From Anodontia alba (lineage: Eukaryota; Mollusca; Bivalvia; Lucinida; Lucinidae), in assembly GCA_964016985.1 (NCBI GenBank), contig OZ024823.1:23753320-23817319 (forward strand): a DNA stretch of 64,000 bases, given 5' to 3'. This document shows positions 22,727-33,188 of the stretch, one piece after another. The notes beneath the pieces are model-generated. The model saw only the letters and a program-made list of their open reading frames with translations. It ran no database searches and was not told where the DNA came from. The position numbers and the translations under genes were made by a program. The number at the start of each line of letters is the position of its first letter. Within the stretch, counting starts at the first letter, position 1.

Positions 22727-23532
22727 CAACCTTCCTTGGACTTTCTTTTTTTATGTCTGTATCCCATTGTCCTAGTTATATACAGGCATGTTGAACTTTA
22801 CTAGGCAGAGAAAGGTCGATGTAAACTTTGGTTGTGAAATCAACCAACTATCACTTAAAATCTAGTGGGGGAGTAGGGCTGGTGGGGGAGGGAGAGAAAC
22901 TGACTAGTTGGTACTTCCCCCCCCCCACTCACACCCCCGCCCCCCCCCCCCCCCCCCAACACCCCCGGACTTTCATTTTTTTGCCTGTATGACATTCTCT
23001 TAGCTATATACTGGTATAATTACGAAATCAATAATCATTTAAAATATAGGGAGAGGGTAGGAGGGGGTGGGGGAGACACTAACGCCCACCCCTCACCAAC
23101 CTCCCTTGGACTTTCTTTTTCTTTGTCTGTATGGCATTCTCCTAGCTTTATACAGGCATGTTGAACTTTACTAGGCAGAGAAATATCGGGATAAACTTTG
23201 GTTGTGAATCAACAATCACTTAAAACCAAGGGGTGAGGAGGTGGGCGTGGAGAAGATACTGACTGGTTTCTCTCCCCACCCTACCCCACCCCACCTCCCT
23301 TGCACTTTTTTTCTTTTTTTTTTTTTTTTTTTTTTTTTTTGTCAGACATTCTCCTAGCTATATACTGGTATGTTGAACTTTACTAGGCAGAGAAAGGTCA
23401 GGGGTAAACTTTGCTTGTGAAATCAACAATATCTTTAAATCAAGGGGTTGGAGTGGGGGTGTGGGCACGAAACTGACTAGGTTCCTTTCCTTTCCCCTCC
23501 TCACCGCCTCCCCGGCGCCTCCCCCCCCCACT

Positions 23533-23732
23533 NNNNNNNNNNNNNNNNNNNNNNNNNNNNNNNNNNNNNNNNNNNNNNNNNNNNNNNNNNNNNNNNNNNN
23601 NNNNNNNNNNNNNNNNNNNNNNNNNNNNNNNNNNNNNNNNNNNNNNNNNNNNNNNNNNNNNNNNNNNNNNNNNNNNNNNNNNNNNNNNNNNNNNNNNNNN
23701 NNNNNNNNNNNNNNNNNNNNNNNNNNNNNNNN
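23533..23732. other. Assembly gap, 200 N
   Basis: Exactly 200 unknown bases, so the true length is probably not known. It falls in a C-run of the tandem array, where reads and assembly commonly fail. Confidence 0.99.
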
Positions 23733-24250
23733 ATCACATCCCTTGGACTTTCTTTTTTTCTTTTCTTGTTTTTATTCTGTATAGAGGTATTTTGAACTTT
23801 ACTAGGAAGACAAAGGTCAGGGTAACCATTGGTTGTGAAATCAACAAACACTTAAAATCTTGGGGATGGGGGTGAGGTGGGGAGAAACTGACTAGTTGGT
23901 TCCTTTCCTCCCACCCCTTTTTTATCTGTATGACATTCGCCCATCTATATACAGGTATGTTGAACCTTACTGAAAATCTAGTGGGAGGGTTGGTGGGGGG
24001 AGAGAAACTAACCAGTTGGTCCTCCCCCTCCTGCCCCCTCACCACCCAACCTCCCTTTGACTTTCTTTTTTTATGCCTGTATGACATTCTCCTGGCTATA
24101 TATACAGGCATGTTGGACTTTATTAGACAAAGGTCGGGGGTAAACTTTGGTTGTGAAATCAACAGTCACTTAAAATCTAGGGAGGTGTGTGGGCGTGGGG
24201 TTGCGGGTGAGAAACTGACCAGTCTATTCCTTCCCCGCCAGCCTCCCTTG

Positions 24251-24252
<2 letters not shown>

Positions 24253-24294
<42 letters not shown>
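24253..24294. repeat. (CT)n microsatellite
   Basis: CT repeats within an array unit. Confidence 0.95.
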
Positions 24295-24297
<3 letters not shown>

Positions 24298-24732
24298 CCC
24301 AGTCAAGGTGTTTTGTGGTAATTATAAATTGTTCTTGCTATTTAAATTATCATATGTAACAATTTACTGCCATTTATTGCGCATATATAATTTGTTCACC
24401 CTTATGCTGGGTAGGGGCGGGGTGGGGGAGAAAGAAACCAACTAGTCAGTTTCTTCCCCTACCTTAGTCCAGGAGGTGTTTGTGTGTTGTGGTGGATGGG
24501 GGCAGAAACCAACTAGTCAGTTTCTTTCACACCCTCACCCACCCCCCCCCCCCCCCACACACACACAACCAACCCCCTCTAGCCCTACCCAGTCACCCAG
24601 TCAGGATGCTTTGCGGTAATGATAAATTGTTCTAGCTATTTAAATTATCATATGTAACAATGTACCGCCATTTATAGCACATATGTAACTACATATAGTT
24701 CACCAATGCTGAAAAAAGTCCAAGAGGGTAGG

Positions 24733-24734
<2 letters not shown>

Positions 24735-24778
<44 letters not shown>
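24735..24778. repeat. (GT)n microsatellite
   Basis: GT repeats within an array unit. The same position in neighbouring units is a G-run, so the block is length- and type-variable. Confidence 0.95.
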
Positions 24779-24781
<3 letters not shown>

Positions 24782-25653
24782 GGGTGTGGGGGGAGAGAGA
24801 GAGAAAAACCAACTACTCCGTTTCTTCCCCCACCTTAGTCAGTTCTTCTCAAAGCGGTCAGTGCTCTTTCCCGTAATGATAAAACTTTCAAGCTTATTAA
24901 TATGAACTTATTTTATGATTTACCACCATTTAATTCATGTATTGAACTTGTTCAGTCTTCTGTTGTAAACTCACAGCGGTAGGAGGGTTAGAACACCAAC
25001 TAGTCAGTTTCTTCCCCCTTCCGCCCTTTCCCCTCCCCGCCGCCCCCCCCCCCCCCCCCACCCCCTTCCCCACCCCCAGGCAAGGTGTTTTGCGGTAATG
25101 ATAACAATATACCGCAATTTATTGCACATAACTAGTTCACTTAATGCTGAAAAAGGTCCAAGTTGGGGGCGCGGGAGAAACCATCTAGTCAGTTTCTTCC
25201 CCCATCCTAGTCAGTTTCTTCCCCAAGCGGCCAGGGTTCTTTGCAGTAATGTTGAACAGTAACTTATTTAATGATTTATCACCGTTTATTTCATGTATAT
25301 CACTAGACCAGACATGTTGAAAAGTCCTAGAAGGAGGTGGGGTGAGTAGGAAGAAACCAACTTGTCAGTTCCTTCCCCCATCCAGTCAAGGTGCTTTGCG
25401 GTGATGATTCCCCAAGCTGTCAGGGTTCTTTGCTGTAATGATAAAACCTTCTAGCCTATTAAGATTAACTTATTTTATGATTTACCAATATTTATTTCAC
25501 ATATACAACTATAATTCAGCCTTGTGTTGAAAAACAATCTCAGAGGGGTGTGAGGGGGGAGGGAGAAGAAACCAAATAGTCAGTTTCTTCCCCCACCCAG
25601 TCAATGTACTTCGCCTTAATGATAAATTGTTCTCGGTAATCTAAATAATTATA

Positions 25654-25770
25654 TTTGGTTTAAACAATAGTTTATTAAATATAATGAGTACAACACAAAC
25701 ATACAAAAATGACATAGAGGATCAGATAACAAGCTAATTAAAGCTTATGTGAAATCTTCTCTTAGAATAA
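25654..25770 (-). mobile_element. 5'-truncated LINE 3' end inserted in an array unit
   Basis: The array unit TAAATTATCATATGTAAC is interrupted: TAAATAATTATAT is followed by ~117 bp beginning TTGGTTTAAACAATAGTTTA, then TCATATGTAATAATTAACTG resumes. The insert resembles the 3' end of the LINE at 16507 (TTTAAACA.ATTTTATT, GTACAA.ACA). I infer target-primed insertion of a 3' fragment. Confidence 0.5.
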
Positions 25771-26053
25771 TCATATGTAATAATTAACTGCCGTTTGAAT
25801 AAAGTCTTTGGGCAGGGAGCGGGTGTGTGTGTGTGTGTTGGGGGGGGGTCGGGTGAGAAACAGTCCAGGGGTTGAAGAAACGGATTTAAGGTCCATTGCT
25901 TCCCCCGGGGAAAAAAACGGCGCAGGCATATGATCTCACTGTTCGAATGCGTAGGCATATGACCTAAACGGTCACCGTTGATAAGATCGCGAGTAAACTG
26001 TACACAAAAGTTACCAACATACAATGTATTGAGAAAATACAGGATGCGTCGTC

Positions 26054-26237
26054 TTAACGCTTAGCATAATGGCTAAAAAAAATGAACAGACCACAATTTG
26101 AAATATTTTTCTTACTTTTTACCCTAAAGTAGACTGACAATTCATGCAAATTGTCTTCTTTGAGACATGAAATGTCAAAGTCTATTTTCTGGAAAAAATA
26201 AGAAAAATATTATCAATTTGTCGTCTGCTGAATTACA
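26054..26237. mobile_element. F2 foldback element
   Basis: TTAACGCTTAGCAT start, AATTCATGCAAATTGTCTTC arm with the partner GACATGAAATGTCAAAGTC, and TTTGTCGTCTGCTGAA end. Confidence 0.8.
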
Positions 26238-26366
26238 TATTGCCACACGAGTGGTTATGGTTAATACATTGTAAACGGAAGTAAAATTCAGTATAATTGG
26301 GCCCACAAATTTTCCACTTCCTAATACTTCAAACTCGTCTAGCTGATGATACGGTATTAAACTATA

Positions 26367-26448
26367 ATGTCGGATAAGCTGAAGATGATAGTGTTGGTTT
26401 CTGTGTGGATTTTAACAATAATGTTCTTGAATACAGACCGGGTAGCAT
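26367..26448 (+). CDS. Candidate first exon encoding a signal peptide
   Basis: An ATG at 26367 (A at -3) opens 27 codons. Residues 8-21 are strongly hydrophobic (IVLVSVWILTIMFL) after basic residues at 4 and 6, followed by a polar stretch and an Ala at 27: a secretory signal peptide by layout. The frame runs into GTAAGT at 26449, a consensus 5' splice site, splitting a codon after its first base (phase 1). Phase-1 introns after signal-peptide exons are common in secreted animal proteins. Without splicing the frame ends soon after. No family is recognised, no TATA box is evident, and an F2 element lies 130 bp upstream. Confidence 0.4.
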
Positions 26449-26601
26449 GTAAGTATAAAGTTAATTTAACTAGTGAAATTTTCTTTAGATAAAGTTACAT
26501 TTAAAGTATGTGAATGTGAAGAATTTATAAAACTACACAGACATTATACAATATTCATAAGTTAGCACTCATTGAGGATAACGCAGGAAATATAGGGACA
26601 A

Positions 26602-26872
26602 GGGCCCAGGTTTACAATCATTCCTCAGAGTTAAGGTCTATCTTAACTTAAAAGTCCAAACATTTAAGATATGAAATAAGCTATTTAAAGTCAATTAAAT
26701 ATAATAATTTTATGTAAGTTTATTAGACGAAATCGAACTAAACTTATTGATTTTACCTTTCAAAACCAGCTTTCATGTGAAAGCGCAAAATGTGTTTTGC
26801 AAAATCTCGATCCTCAAAGTTAAGTTAACCTAAACTTGAGATATATTTGTAAACCTTAGCCCAGGATCCTAA
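26602..26872. mobile_element. TIR element, GGGCCCAGGTTTACAA ends
   Basis: Left end GGGCCCAGGTTTACAA, right end TTGTAAACCTTAGCCC. Inner words CTCAGAGTTAAG and CTCAAAGTTAAGTTAA extend the inverted repeat. A truncated relative lies at 37426-37612. It sits in the candidate intron. Confidence 0.75.
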
Positions 26873-26908
26873 TTACTTTTCCATAGGCTTCCACTATAGC
26901 ATATGGCT

Positions 26909-27018
26909 ACCCAGTGGGCACACAACGTTAAAATGACGTCGTATTAACGTCGATGCGACGTGATCACGTCGCATCGACGTTGATACGACGTCATTTTGAT
27001 GTTGTGTGCCTGCTGGGT
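26909..27018. mobile_element. 110-bp palindromic element (ACCCAGTGGGCACACAAC)
   Basis: Nearly all of the element is one palindrome (ACCCAG...GGGCACACAACG with its complement at the right), centred on GTGATCAC at about 26968. The paralogous block at 33299 lacks it, which confirms both boundaries. Confidence 0.9.
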
Positions 27019-27198
27019 ACTTTTAACCCTAACAATATTCCTTGACTTCCATATTTTGGTCTCAAATTAAAGGTTAGCCTTAAACGTACAAAATACATCA
27101 CAAAAACGAAGGGGTCTACACGCATAAATTCAGCACTTTACTGCCTTTGAACACATGCGCTATCATTTCGATGGAAAATCAACAAAAGAAAAAATACC

Positions 27199-27443
27199 AG
27201 GCCCAGAGGTTATAAAACTTTTTTCATGCTCAACTTAGCTGAGCATGAAATTTTCTCTGCTAATAAATATGAAAATGCCAACAATAGTTGGCATTTTCAT
27301 ATTTATTAGCAGAGAAAGTTTTTATGCTCAGCTATGTTTAGCAAGAAAGAATTTGGCATTATTAGTAATTTGAGATTTATTAGCATTAAAAATTCATGCC
27401 CAGTTGAGTTGAGCATGAAAAAAGTTTTATAACCTCGGGGCCA
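27199..27443. mobile_element. TIR/foldback element, GAGGTTATAAAACTTTTTTC ends
   Basis: TIRs of about 40 bp: GAGGTTATAAAAC...CATGCTCAACT and the complement at 27405-27443. The inner palindrome TGCCAACAATAGTTGGCA lies in a longer stem of CTGCTAATAAATATGAAAA. It is absent from the paralogous position near 33950. Confidence 0.85.
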
Positions 27444-27890
27444 GGTCTAATTTTTTCGATGCTAGCACACTAAAATACCACCGACAAATTTAAATTTGGT
27501 CTTCAGTTAAATAAAATGTATTTTGTGAAAGACTGACATAATTTCAGACTGTCTCACCTATTATTGCTCAGTCAGAGTTAAGCTTTTATCAAATATATAC
27601 CTCGACAGTTATATTGTTTGCGAGCTCAAGTCCTCACCACCCTAATTGGTATACTGTTCCCTAGATTGATCCAGAGCCGTCATTTATATAACAATAGAGA
27701 CTGTAGCAACATTTAAAACTATTTCTGTATTATTATATTAGTTATTTGTTCACTTATGATGCCATAAGCGTTAGGCTTACGTGGCCTTTCCTGGATAGTA
27801 CAACGTTGAAAATGCCACACAAAAATAGCTTGGTGGTTTTTTGACTGTCACCTGTAAAGTATAAAGAAATAGTTTTTTTTTCTGTTTTAG

Positions 27891-27967
27891 CTCAACCGTA
27901 CGGTAGAGCTGATCCCACACGGAGAGACTGTCCGGCGTCCATATGCTGTTCGTCCGTCTGTCCGTAA
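27891..27967 (+). CDS. Candidate second exon: short cysteine-rich C terminus
   Basis: Preceded by a strong acceptor (T9, then TCTGTTTTAG, at 27873-27890). Entered in phase 1 from 26448, the frame gives 25 codons and stops at TAA 27965-27967. It carries an Arg-Arg pair (27920-27925) and then four Cys codons at 27929, 27944, 27947 and 27959, spaced C-x4-CC-x3-C, within 13 residues of the end. With the first exon this would be a 52-residue secreted precursor with a basic processing site and a tiny disulfide-rich product. Caution: the exon runs into a CCGTCTGTCCGT tract seen in several repeats here, so it may be a chance frame. No known family is claimed. Confidence 0.3.
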
Positions 27968-28860
27968 ATAATTCCTTGTTATCGCATCTCCTCCGAGATA
28001 ACTGGTCAGATTTTTTTTAAATATTTGTGTGGAGTGTTCCTCTAGTTACCTAATTGTGCACGCCCGAATTCGGTTCCGGTCTGTCAGGAAATATGCCGTC
28101 GCCGGCCATTTAGGATTTTTTCCTGTTATCACATCTCTGTCATAACCAGCGGAGGAATTTCGTCGAAATTTTGCCAGACGGCCATATTAGAAAGCGCTAC
28201 TTCCCTTTTACTTAACACTGTAACAATCTTGTCATCGCATCTTCTCCGAGACCAGAATTTTACTAAACTTGTCTGGGATATATTTCCTTAAAGACCTTGT
28301 TGTGCACGCTCGAATTTGGTTCCGATCCGTTTACAAGTGTTGCAGCCGTTGGCCATCTTGGATTCCTCCGTCATTGTATCTCCTCTTGAACCAGAGGAGG
28401 AACCTCGTCGAAACCTTGCATTTGGCTTCCTCTCAACCCCTAAATGTGTCTCCCAGAAAACGATTCCGGTCCGTCGACTAATATAGCCACCAGATAGCCA
28501 TCTTAGAAACCGCAACTTCCTCTTTATTTAACACTGTAACAAAATTGTTATCGCATCTCCTCCAAGACCCGATTTTTTTAACTTGTCTGATCTAGTTGTA
28601 CCGGCCCGAATTTTGTTTCTGTCCTTCGACAAATATGGCCGCGGTCGGCCATCTTGGATTTTCCCGTTATCGAATCTCCTCCGTAACCAGCTGAGTAATT
28701 TTGCCGAAACTTCGCATACGCATTTTTTCTCAACCCCTTGATGCATCAAGGGGTTGAGAAAAATGCGTATTTGAAGTTTCGGCAAAATACAATTGCAGTC
28801 CATAGACTAATATGGCCACCAGACGGCCATCTTAGAAATCGCGACTTCCCCTTAACACTG
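27968..28860. repeat. ~145-bp degraded tandem array
   Basis: Words such as TTATCGCATCTCCTCCGAG, GGCCATCTTGGAT and GTTCCGGTCCGTC recur about every 145-175 bp. It begins with a CGTCCGTCTGTCCG head like other non-autonomous elements in the window. Open frames at 28269-28941 are shadows. Confidence 0.75.
28700..28787. repeat. 88-bp palindrome inside the array
   Basis: TTTTGCCGAAACTTC...CAACCCCTTGATG is followed immediately by its reverse complement. The arms differ by one 1-bp indel and two substitutions, so the inversion is recent relative to the array. Confidence 0.92.
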
Positions 28861-29318
28861 TATCAAAACCGTGCACTACCCATACCCGATCCTTACCCTC
28901 TCTACCCTTCTATCCTGGCCTATCCTAGCTTGGTAGGATAGGAGGGGTAGCAGAAGGGAGGATAGGGTAGGGTAAAATGCGGCAGATCATTGCAGGGAAG
29001 GGAAAATCAACTCAAATATAGCTATATTTAGTATCAAATCAACCTCTTCTCTTCACTTGCCTCATCTTTTAAGTAAATAAATACGGTAGGGCGACTGTTT
29101 CCTAGGAAACTCTGGTATATAAATGATAAACTTTTTATTGTCATCCACATTCCTTTTTGCACAAGAAATTGAATGCATGTCCACAAAAACGATTATGATC
29201 GTCTGTTGATAAGAATAGCGTCGGCACAGACAATTTGCGCATGCGCGCGGTTTGACATGCCCCGTACACGCACTGCACGTCTGGGTAAGCAAATAGCGCA
29301 GACCCTTACCGGACTCAA

Positions 29319-29568
29319 CATCACGAAAACATGCCTATATAATTTCGACCCCTTCAAACCTCACATTTATACAGTAAAACTGGGCTTTACATGGGGTATA
29401 CATTAATTTTCTTATTTTTGCTCAAAAACATAGATTGTGGGTATTTGTTAGATCCGCCTTGCTGAGCAGAAATATATAAAAAAAACTACCAGAATTTTTC
29501 ATCTGAAAGTTATCATTTTTTTCGTGGTAAAGTTCTCAATATATTTGAATAGGCGTGTTTTCGTAATG
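29319..29568 (-). mobile_element. F1 element, one core arm deleted
   Basis: Both F1 ends are present. In plus orientation GTGGGTATTTGTTAGATCCG is followed directly by CTGAGCAGAAATAT: the second arm of the central palindrome is gone. Confidence 0.9.
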
Positions 29569-29685
29569 ATAAATGCGCTTATTGGTCTTACTGTTGACTG
29601 TTCACATTTTGGTTCTCTCAACGGTTAATCTCAGACTGTATCATTAGTATTGTTAAGGGGAACTGACAGACCTTCAAGAAAAGTA

Positions 29686-30009
29686 CAGTCGACTCTCGTT
29701 ATCTCGAAGTCCAAGGGGCTCTCTGAAATACTTCGAGATATCCGTACCTCGACATATCAGATTTGCAGAATAGATGAAAAGTTAAATCGAACAACCACAT
29801 TTCACAAATGAATAATAATTACGTAATTTGACTCCTAAAGTTAGCGATAAATTGAAAATATTGTGGATAAGATGAGAAATTTCTCATCTTTTCCACAATT
29901 CTTTGTTACCTGTTGTTAGATTTCCATGTTGAAAACAGGGACCAGATTTTTCACTTCGAGATAAGCGGTGATTCGAGATAAGAGAAGTCGAGATAATGGT
30001 AGTCGATTG
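29686..30009. mobile_element. Pogo/Tigger-like TIR element flanked by TA
   Basis: TA CAGTCGACTCTCGTTATCTC at the left and GAGATAATGGTAGTCGATTG TA at the right. CAGT termini and TA duplication are typical of the Tc1-mariner/pogo group. At ~324 bp it carries no transposase, so it is a MITE. Inner inverted words CTTCGAGATA also occur. Confidence 0.82.
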
Positions 30010-30235
30010 TAATTCTATTTGAAAATGGGTGTCTCCTTTCCCACTGTGACATAGTCTTTAAGCGAAAAAATGCTCCCAGAGGAGAAAATTCTTTCCTTAA
30101 ATTATAGCAACCATTTAATATTGAAATAATTCAAGTCCCTAGTGATTGAATTCATTATTACTGTATTCATTATTACTGTACATATAATTCTCTTTGATAT
30201 AGACACTAGACACTAGAAAATAATAAAATGCTAAA

Positions 30236-30514
30236 CATTACGAAAACACGCCTATTCAAATATATTGAAAATTTTACAACCAAAATAGGGAAAATTTTCA
30301 AATAAAAAATTCTGATATTTTTCATATTCCTGCTCAAAACATAGATTGTGGGTACACGTTAGAACCGCCTCATCGAGGCGGTTCTAATGAGTACCCACAA
30401 TCAATGTTTTTTAACAAAATAAGAAAAATAATGCATACCCCTATAAACCCCAGTTTTACTATATAAAAGTGGGGTTTAAGGGGGTCAAAATTATATAGGC
30501 GTGTTTTCGTGATG
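30236..30514 (+). mobile_element. F1 element, complete
   Basis: Full TIRs and a near-perfect core palindrome. Two arm positions differ (TACACG against ATGAGTA), a sign of post-insertion mutation. Confidence 0.95.
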
Positions 30515-30611
30515 TATATGCAGCACTGGTCACTAGTGAACAATGCTTTATAAGCTTAGCATGTTAATGTTAACCTTGTCTTTGTTTATGTCAGTGAGAT
30601 TAATACAAAAT

Positions 30612-30854
30612 GAACCAGCGCACGGAAAAAAAAACCCTTTAAAATGGCTTGTGCGCCCAGCGAAGACTCAGATCAGCCTGGGCATCCGCCCAGTCTGATC
30701 AGAGTCTTCGCTTGCCGCATGAAGAAAGCTTGGGTTCTTAGATACCCATTGAGCGCACAGCGAAGACTCTGATCAGACTGGGCAGATGCTCAGGTTGATC
30801 TGAGTCTTCGCTGGGTGCACATGCTATTTTGTTGGTTTTGTCGTGCGCTGGCTC
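30612..30854. mobile_element. F5 TIR element with two GATCAG hairpins, copy 1
   Basis: TIR GAACCAGCGCACG / CGTGCGCTGGCTC. Hairpin 1: CCAGCGAAGACTCAGATCAG with its partner. Hairpin 2: CAGCGAAGACTCTGATCAG with GATCTGAGTCTTCGCTGGG. Copy 2 is nested in a LINE at 43740. Confidence 0.85.
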
Positions 30855-31242
30855 AAATAATAAATTTAGACACTAGGGACTGGAGCCAGTCTCGGTAAAT
30901 GGGGATGTCATCATTTACGCGCCGTGCGTCGAATATTACCGGAACGTAATCTGAGTATTACCAGAACGTAATCAGGGGGTGGGGTAGGGGAGTGTGGAAG
31001 CGGGTACAAAAACATTTTTCAGATGGGTATGTCACATTAAATCTGTTTTATAATATCAATATATCGTGACAGTGAAATTTTCCATCCTGCACTTAAATAT
31101 GGACATTATTTATTTAGCGACGTCCCATGGACTGGGCATATGAAACAGTGTAGACTCAACCCAGACGCCTTTAAAGTAAACGCGGCGTCTGATCAGGGTC
31201 TACATATTTGCAGTAAATATAGGAATCTCTGTAAAAAAAAAC
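30855..31242. other. Fragments only; K2-type hairpin near 31146-31205
   Basis: 30882-30915 repeats the GGACTGGAGCCAGTCT end of the element at 49549. 31146-31205 is a decayed K2 hairpin: CAGTGTAGACTCAACCCAGA ... GGCGTCTGATCAGGGTCTAC. No gene is seen. Confidence 0.55.
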
Positions 31243-32081
31243 TACTGTGCTTTCGACATTTTTCAGATTTTTTTTTTTTTTTTTTTTTTTTTTGCTTGGC
31301 GCTATACACGGAAGAAGTAAATCTTCAAATTCTTGTCACGATTATATGTAAAAACTATTCTTCGTAACTAACTATATTCATGACAAAAATTCAATCATTG
31401 GTTTTTAAAAAATCAAATACATCACGAAAACATGCCTATATAATTTTGACCCCCTTAAACCCCACTTTTATATAGTAAAACTGGGGTTTAGAGGGGTATA
31501 CATTATTTTTCTTATTTCTGCTCAAAACATAGATTGTGGGTACTCGTTAGAACCGCCTCGGAGAGGCGGTTCTAACGAGTACCCACAATCGATGTTTTAA
31601 GCAGAAATTTGAAAAATATCAGTTTTTTTCTGAAAATGTTCAGTTTTTGGAGGTGAAATTTTCTATATATTTGAATAGGCATGTTTTCCTAATGTCTCCA
31701 CTATTTTCCCATAATAAAACTGAATGTAATTTATACAGAAATCTGTTCAACAAGTTCCGCCTGTTCAATTTTTCTGAAAATTTCATAATATTGTTTTGAA
31801 ACATCAGTGATTCAAATTCACAAAAGAAAAAAAGAAAAAAAATATATTTTCCTACACAAAAGGAAAAACAATCCACAAAATCTCTTTACTATAGGAATTG
31901 CATGGGTCAGACCAGTATTTGGCCGTAAGTTTAATTTTAGGGTAAATATTTGAGAACAAAACACATAAACAGAAAAGACAGACGGTTTGTGATAAGATAT
32001 GGCCAATCAGAACAAAATATTTTCATTTAAAATAAAACGCCAAGCAAAAAATTCTTTCCAAGTGATGTCGAAAGGACAATA
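31243..32081 (+). mobile_element. F4 element hosting a nested F1
   Basis: Starts TACTGTGCTTTCGACATTTT and ends TGTCGAAAGGACAATAA. Its sequence aligns with 46246-46822 except for the F1 insert at 31420-31694 and a T24-25 expansion at 31268-31292. Confidence 0.88.
31420..31694 (-). mobile_element. F1 element nested in F4
   Basis: Complete F1. The host reads ..AAATCAAATA before and TCTCCACTATTTTCCC after; unoccupied F4 copies read straight through this point. No obvious target duplication of more than 2-3 bp is seen. Confidence 0.95.
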
Positions 32082-32084
32082 ACC

Positions 32085-32275
32085 AGACACCACTTCTGTT
32101 GGAATAGAACCTGCCCAAGGATTTGAGGTAGACGAGTCCACCCAGTATAAATGGGTTAATGTGCTATAAAGTATAAACCTGCGCAAGTTAATTATACATT
32201 TTGGTTGTTACAACAATTTTATGGTCTGTAATCTGTAAAACCTGATACATTTTTCCTGTATCATGTACGAAACTC
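32085..32275. repeat. Local repeat, copy 1 (partner 33405-33598)
   Basis: Shared text: CCAAGGATTTGAGGTAG.CG, AGTCCACCC, ATAAATGGGTTAATG, CAACAATTTTATGG, and ACGAAACYCTATTAAC at the end. The copies are 1.3 kb apart in the same orientation. A weaker relative lies at 50500-50580. Confidence 0.75.
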
Positions 32276-32605
32276 TATTAACGCTTAACATGATGGGGAA
32301 AAAAGCAGCAGACGACATTTTGAATATGTTTTTTTTTTTTTTTTTTTTTGTTTGTTTTTTTTTTCAGAAAATAAGTTTGTTTGTTTTTTTGTTTGTTTGT
32401 TTGTTTGTTTTTTGTTGTTGTTTTTTTTGTTGTTGTTTTTTTTTTTTGTTTGTTTTTTTTTTTTGTTTTTTTTTTCATCCAAACTGCCTCCTCACCTGAG
32501 GAGACAATTTTCATGCAATGTCAAAGCCTATTTTCTTGGAAAATATGAAAAAAAATAGCATGACTGTCGTCTGCTGAATTAGCCCAGAGAATGCTAAAGG
32601 TTAAC
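32276..32605. mobile_element. F2 element with a large T/TTTG expansion
   Basis: F2 ends (TTAACGCTTAACATGATGGG and GTCGTCTGCTGAATTAGCCC) surround GGAGACAATTTTCATGCAAT, but the left arm is inflated by ~150 bp of T-runs and TTTG repeats (32330-32476). Lys- or Phe-rich frames here are artefacts. Confidence 0.75.
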
Positions 32606-32758
32606 ATTGTCTGCACTATAGGTCAGTTGCAAGAGACATTATTCCCACATACTTTATATGAGCCGTAACGTCAGAACGCATACCTTCAGATATGTGTGCC
32701 CAGCCTGCGCATTCCCAAAGTCTGATCAGAATCTTCACTGGGCTCATTTTGGATACAT

Positions 32759-32985
32759 GGGCCCAGTTGTTCAAAGCGCCGTTAGCTTAACGCGTTCCTT
32801 AGTGATCAAAATGTTAACTGTTCTAGTAAGTACAATATCTAATTCACAAGTATTTTTGCTGAAAAAATATGAAAAAGCTGCTCACATTTTTTTCAGCAAA
32901 AATATTAGCATACATGCCCTATTTAATGATCAAAGCTTAACGATACGTTAGCTAACGGCATCGTTAGTTTTGAACAACTGGGCCC
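32759..32985. mobile_element. F6 TIR element (GGGCCC...TTGTTCAAA ends)
   Basis: Left GGGCCCAGTTGTTCAAAGCG, right TTTTGAACAACTGGGCCC. The interior has a foldback of TTTTTGCTGAAAAAATATGA with its complement and GTTAGCTAACG-type words. A second copy is at 43287-43527. Confidence 0.9.
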
Positions 32986-33074
32986 TGAAGTTTCTTCATG
33001 CGGACACTGTGACGAAGACTTTGATTGGACTGTGCCGATGCGCGCGGATGCGCAGGCTGATTTGAGACTTTGTT

Positions 33075-33188
33075 CCCAGTCAGCATTCTACGTAAATCTA
33101 TATCGGGCCGTCATCGGCCCGTCAGGGTACATTGTAGCTGACGGGCCGATGACGGCCCGATGTAGATTTACGTAGAATGCTAGCTGGG
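33075..33188. mobile_element. F7 palindromic element, copy 1
   Basis: CCCAGTCAGCATTCTACGTA with its complement at the right end, plus the inner stem GGGCCGTCATCGGCCCGTCA. Host F3 reads TTTGTT before and TTGGGCGCACATG after, giving a TT target duplication by comparison with 40525-40550 and 63585-63600. Confidence 0.92.

Larger units (their letters stand above)
22010..25925. repeat. Complex tandem array rich in G and C runs
   Basis: Two related unit types. At 22010-24290 units carry GACTTTCTTTTT, GTATGACATTCTCCTAGCTA, ATGTTGAACTTTACTAGGCA and GGTTGTGAAATCAACAATCA, then a GAAACTGACTAGTTGG hinge between G-run and C-run blocks. At 24300-25650 units carry CAGTCAAGGTGYTTTGCGGT, AATTGTTCTAGCTATTTAAA and GAAACCAACTAGTCAGTTTC. 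Spacing is about 145-300 bp because the homopolymer and dinucleotide parts vary. Confidence 0.85.
26873..27610. repeat. Paralogous block, copy A (partner 33299-34270)
   Basis: Shared landmarks in the same order: CCATAGGCTTCCACTATAGC, CAATATTCCTTGACTTCCA, TCAAATTAAAGGTTA, TTGAACACATG...CATTTCG, ACACTAAAATACCA and ACTAAATAAAATGTATTTT-type text. Each copy carries different inserted elements, so the duplication predates them. Confidence 0.75.

Noticed and set aside
32278..32514. Lys- or Phe-rich frames
   Set aside because: Caused by the T/TTTG expansion inside an F2 element.
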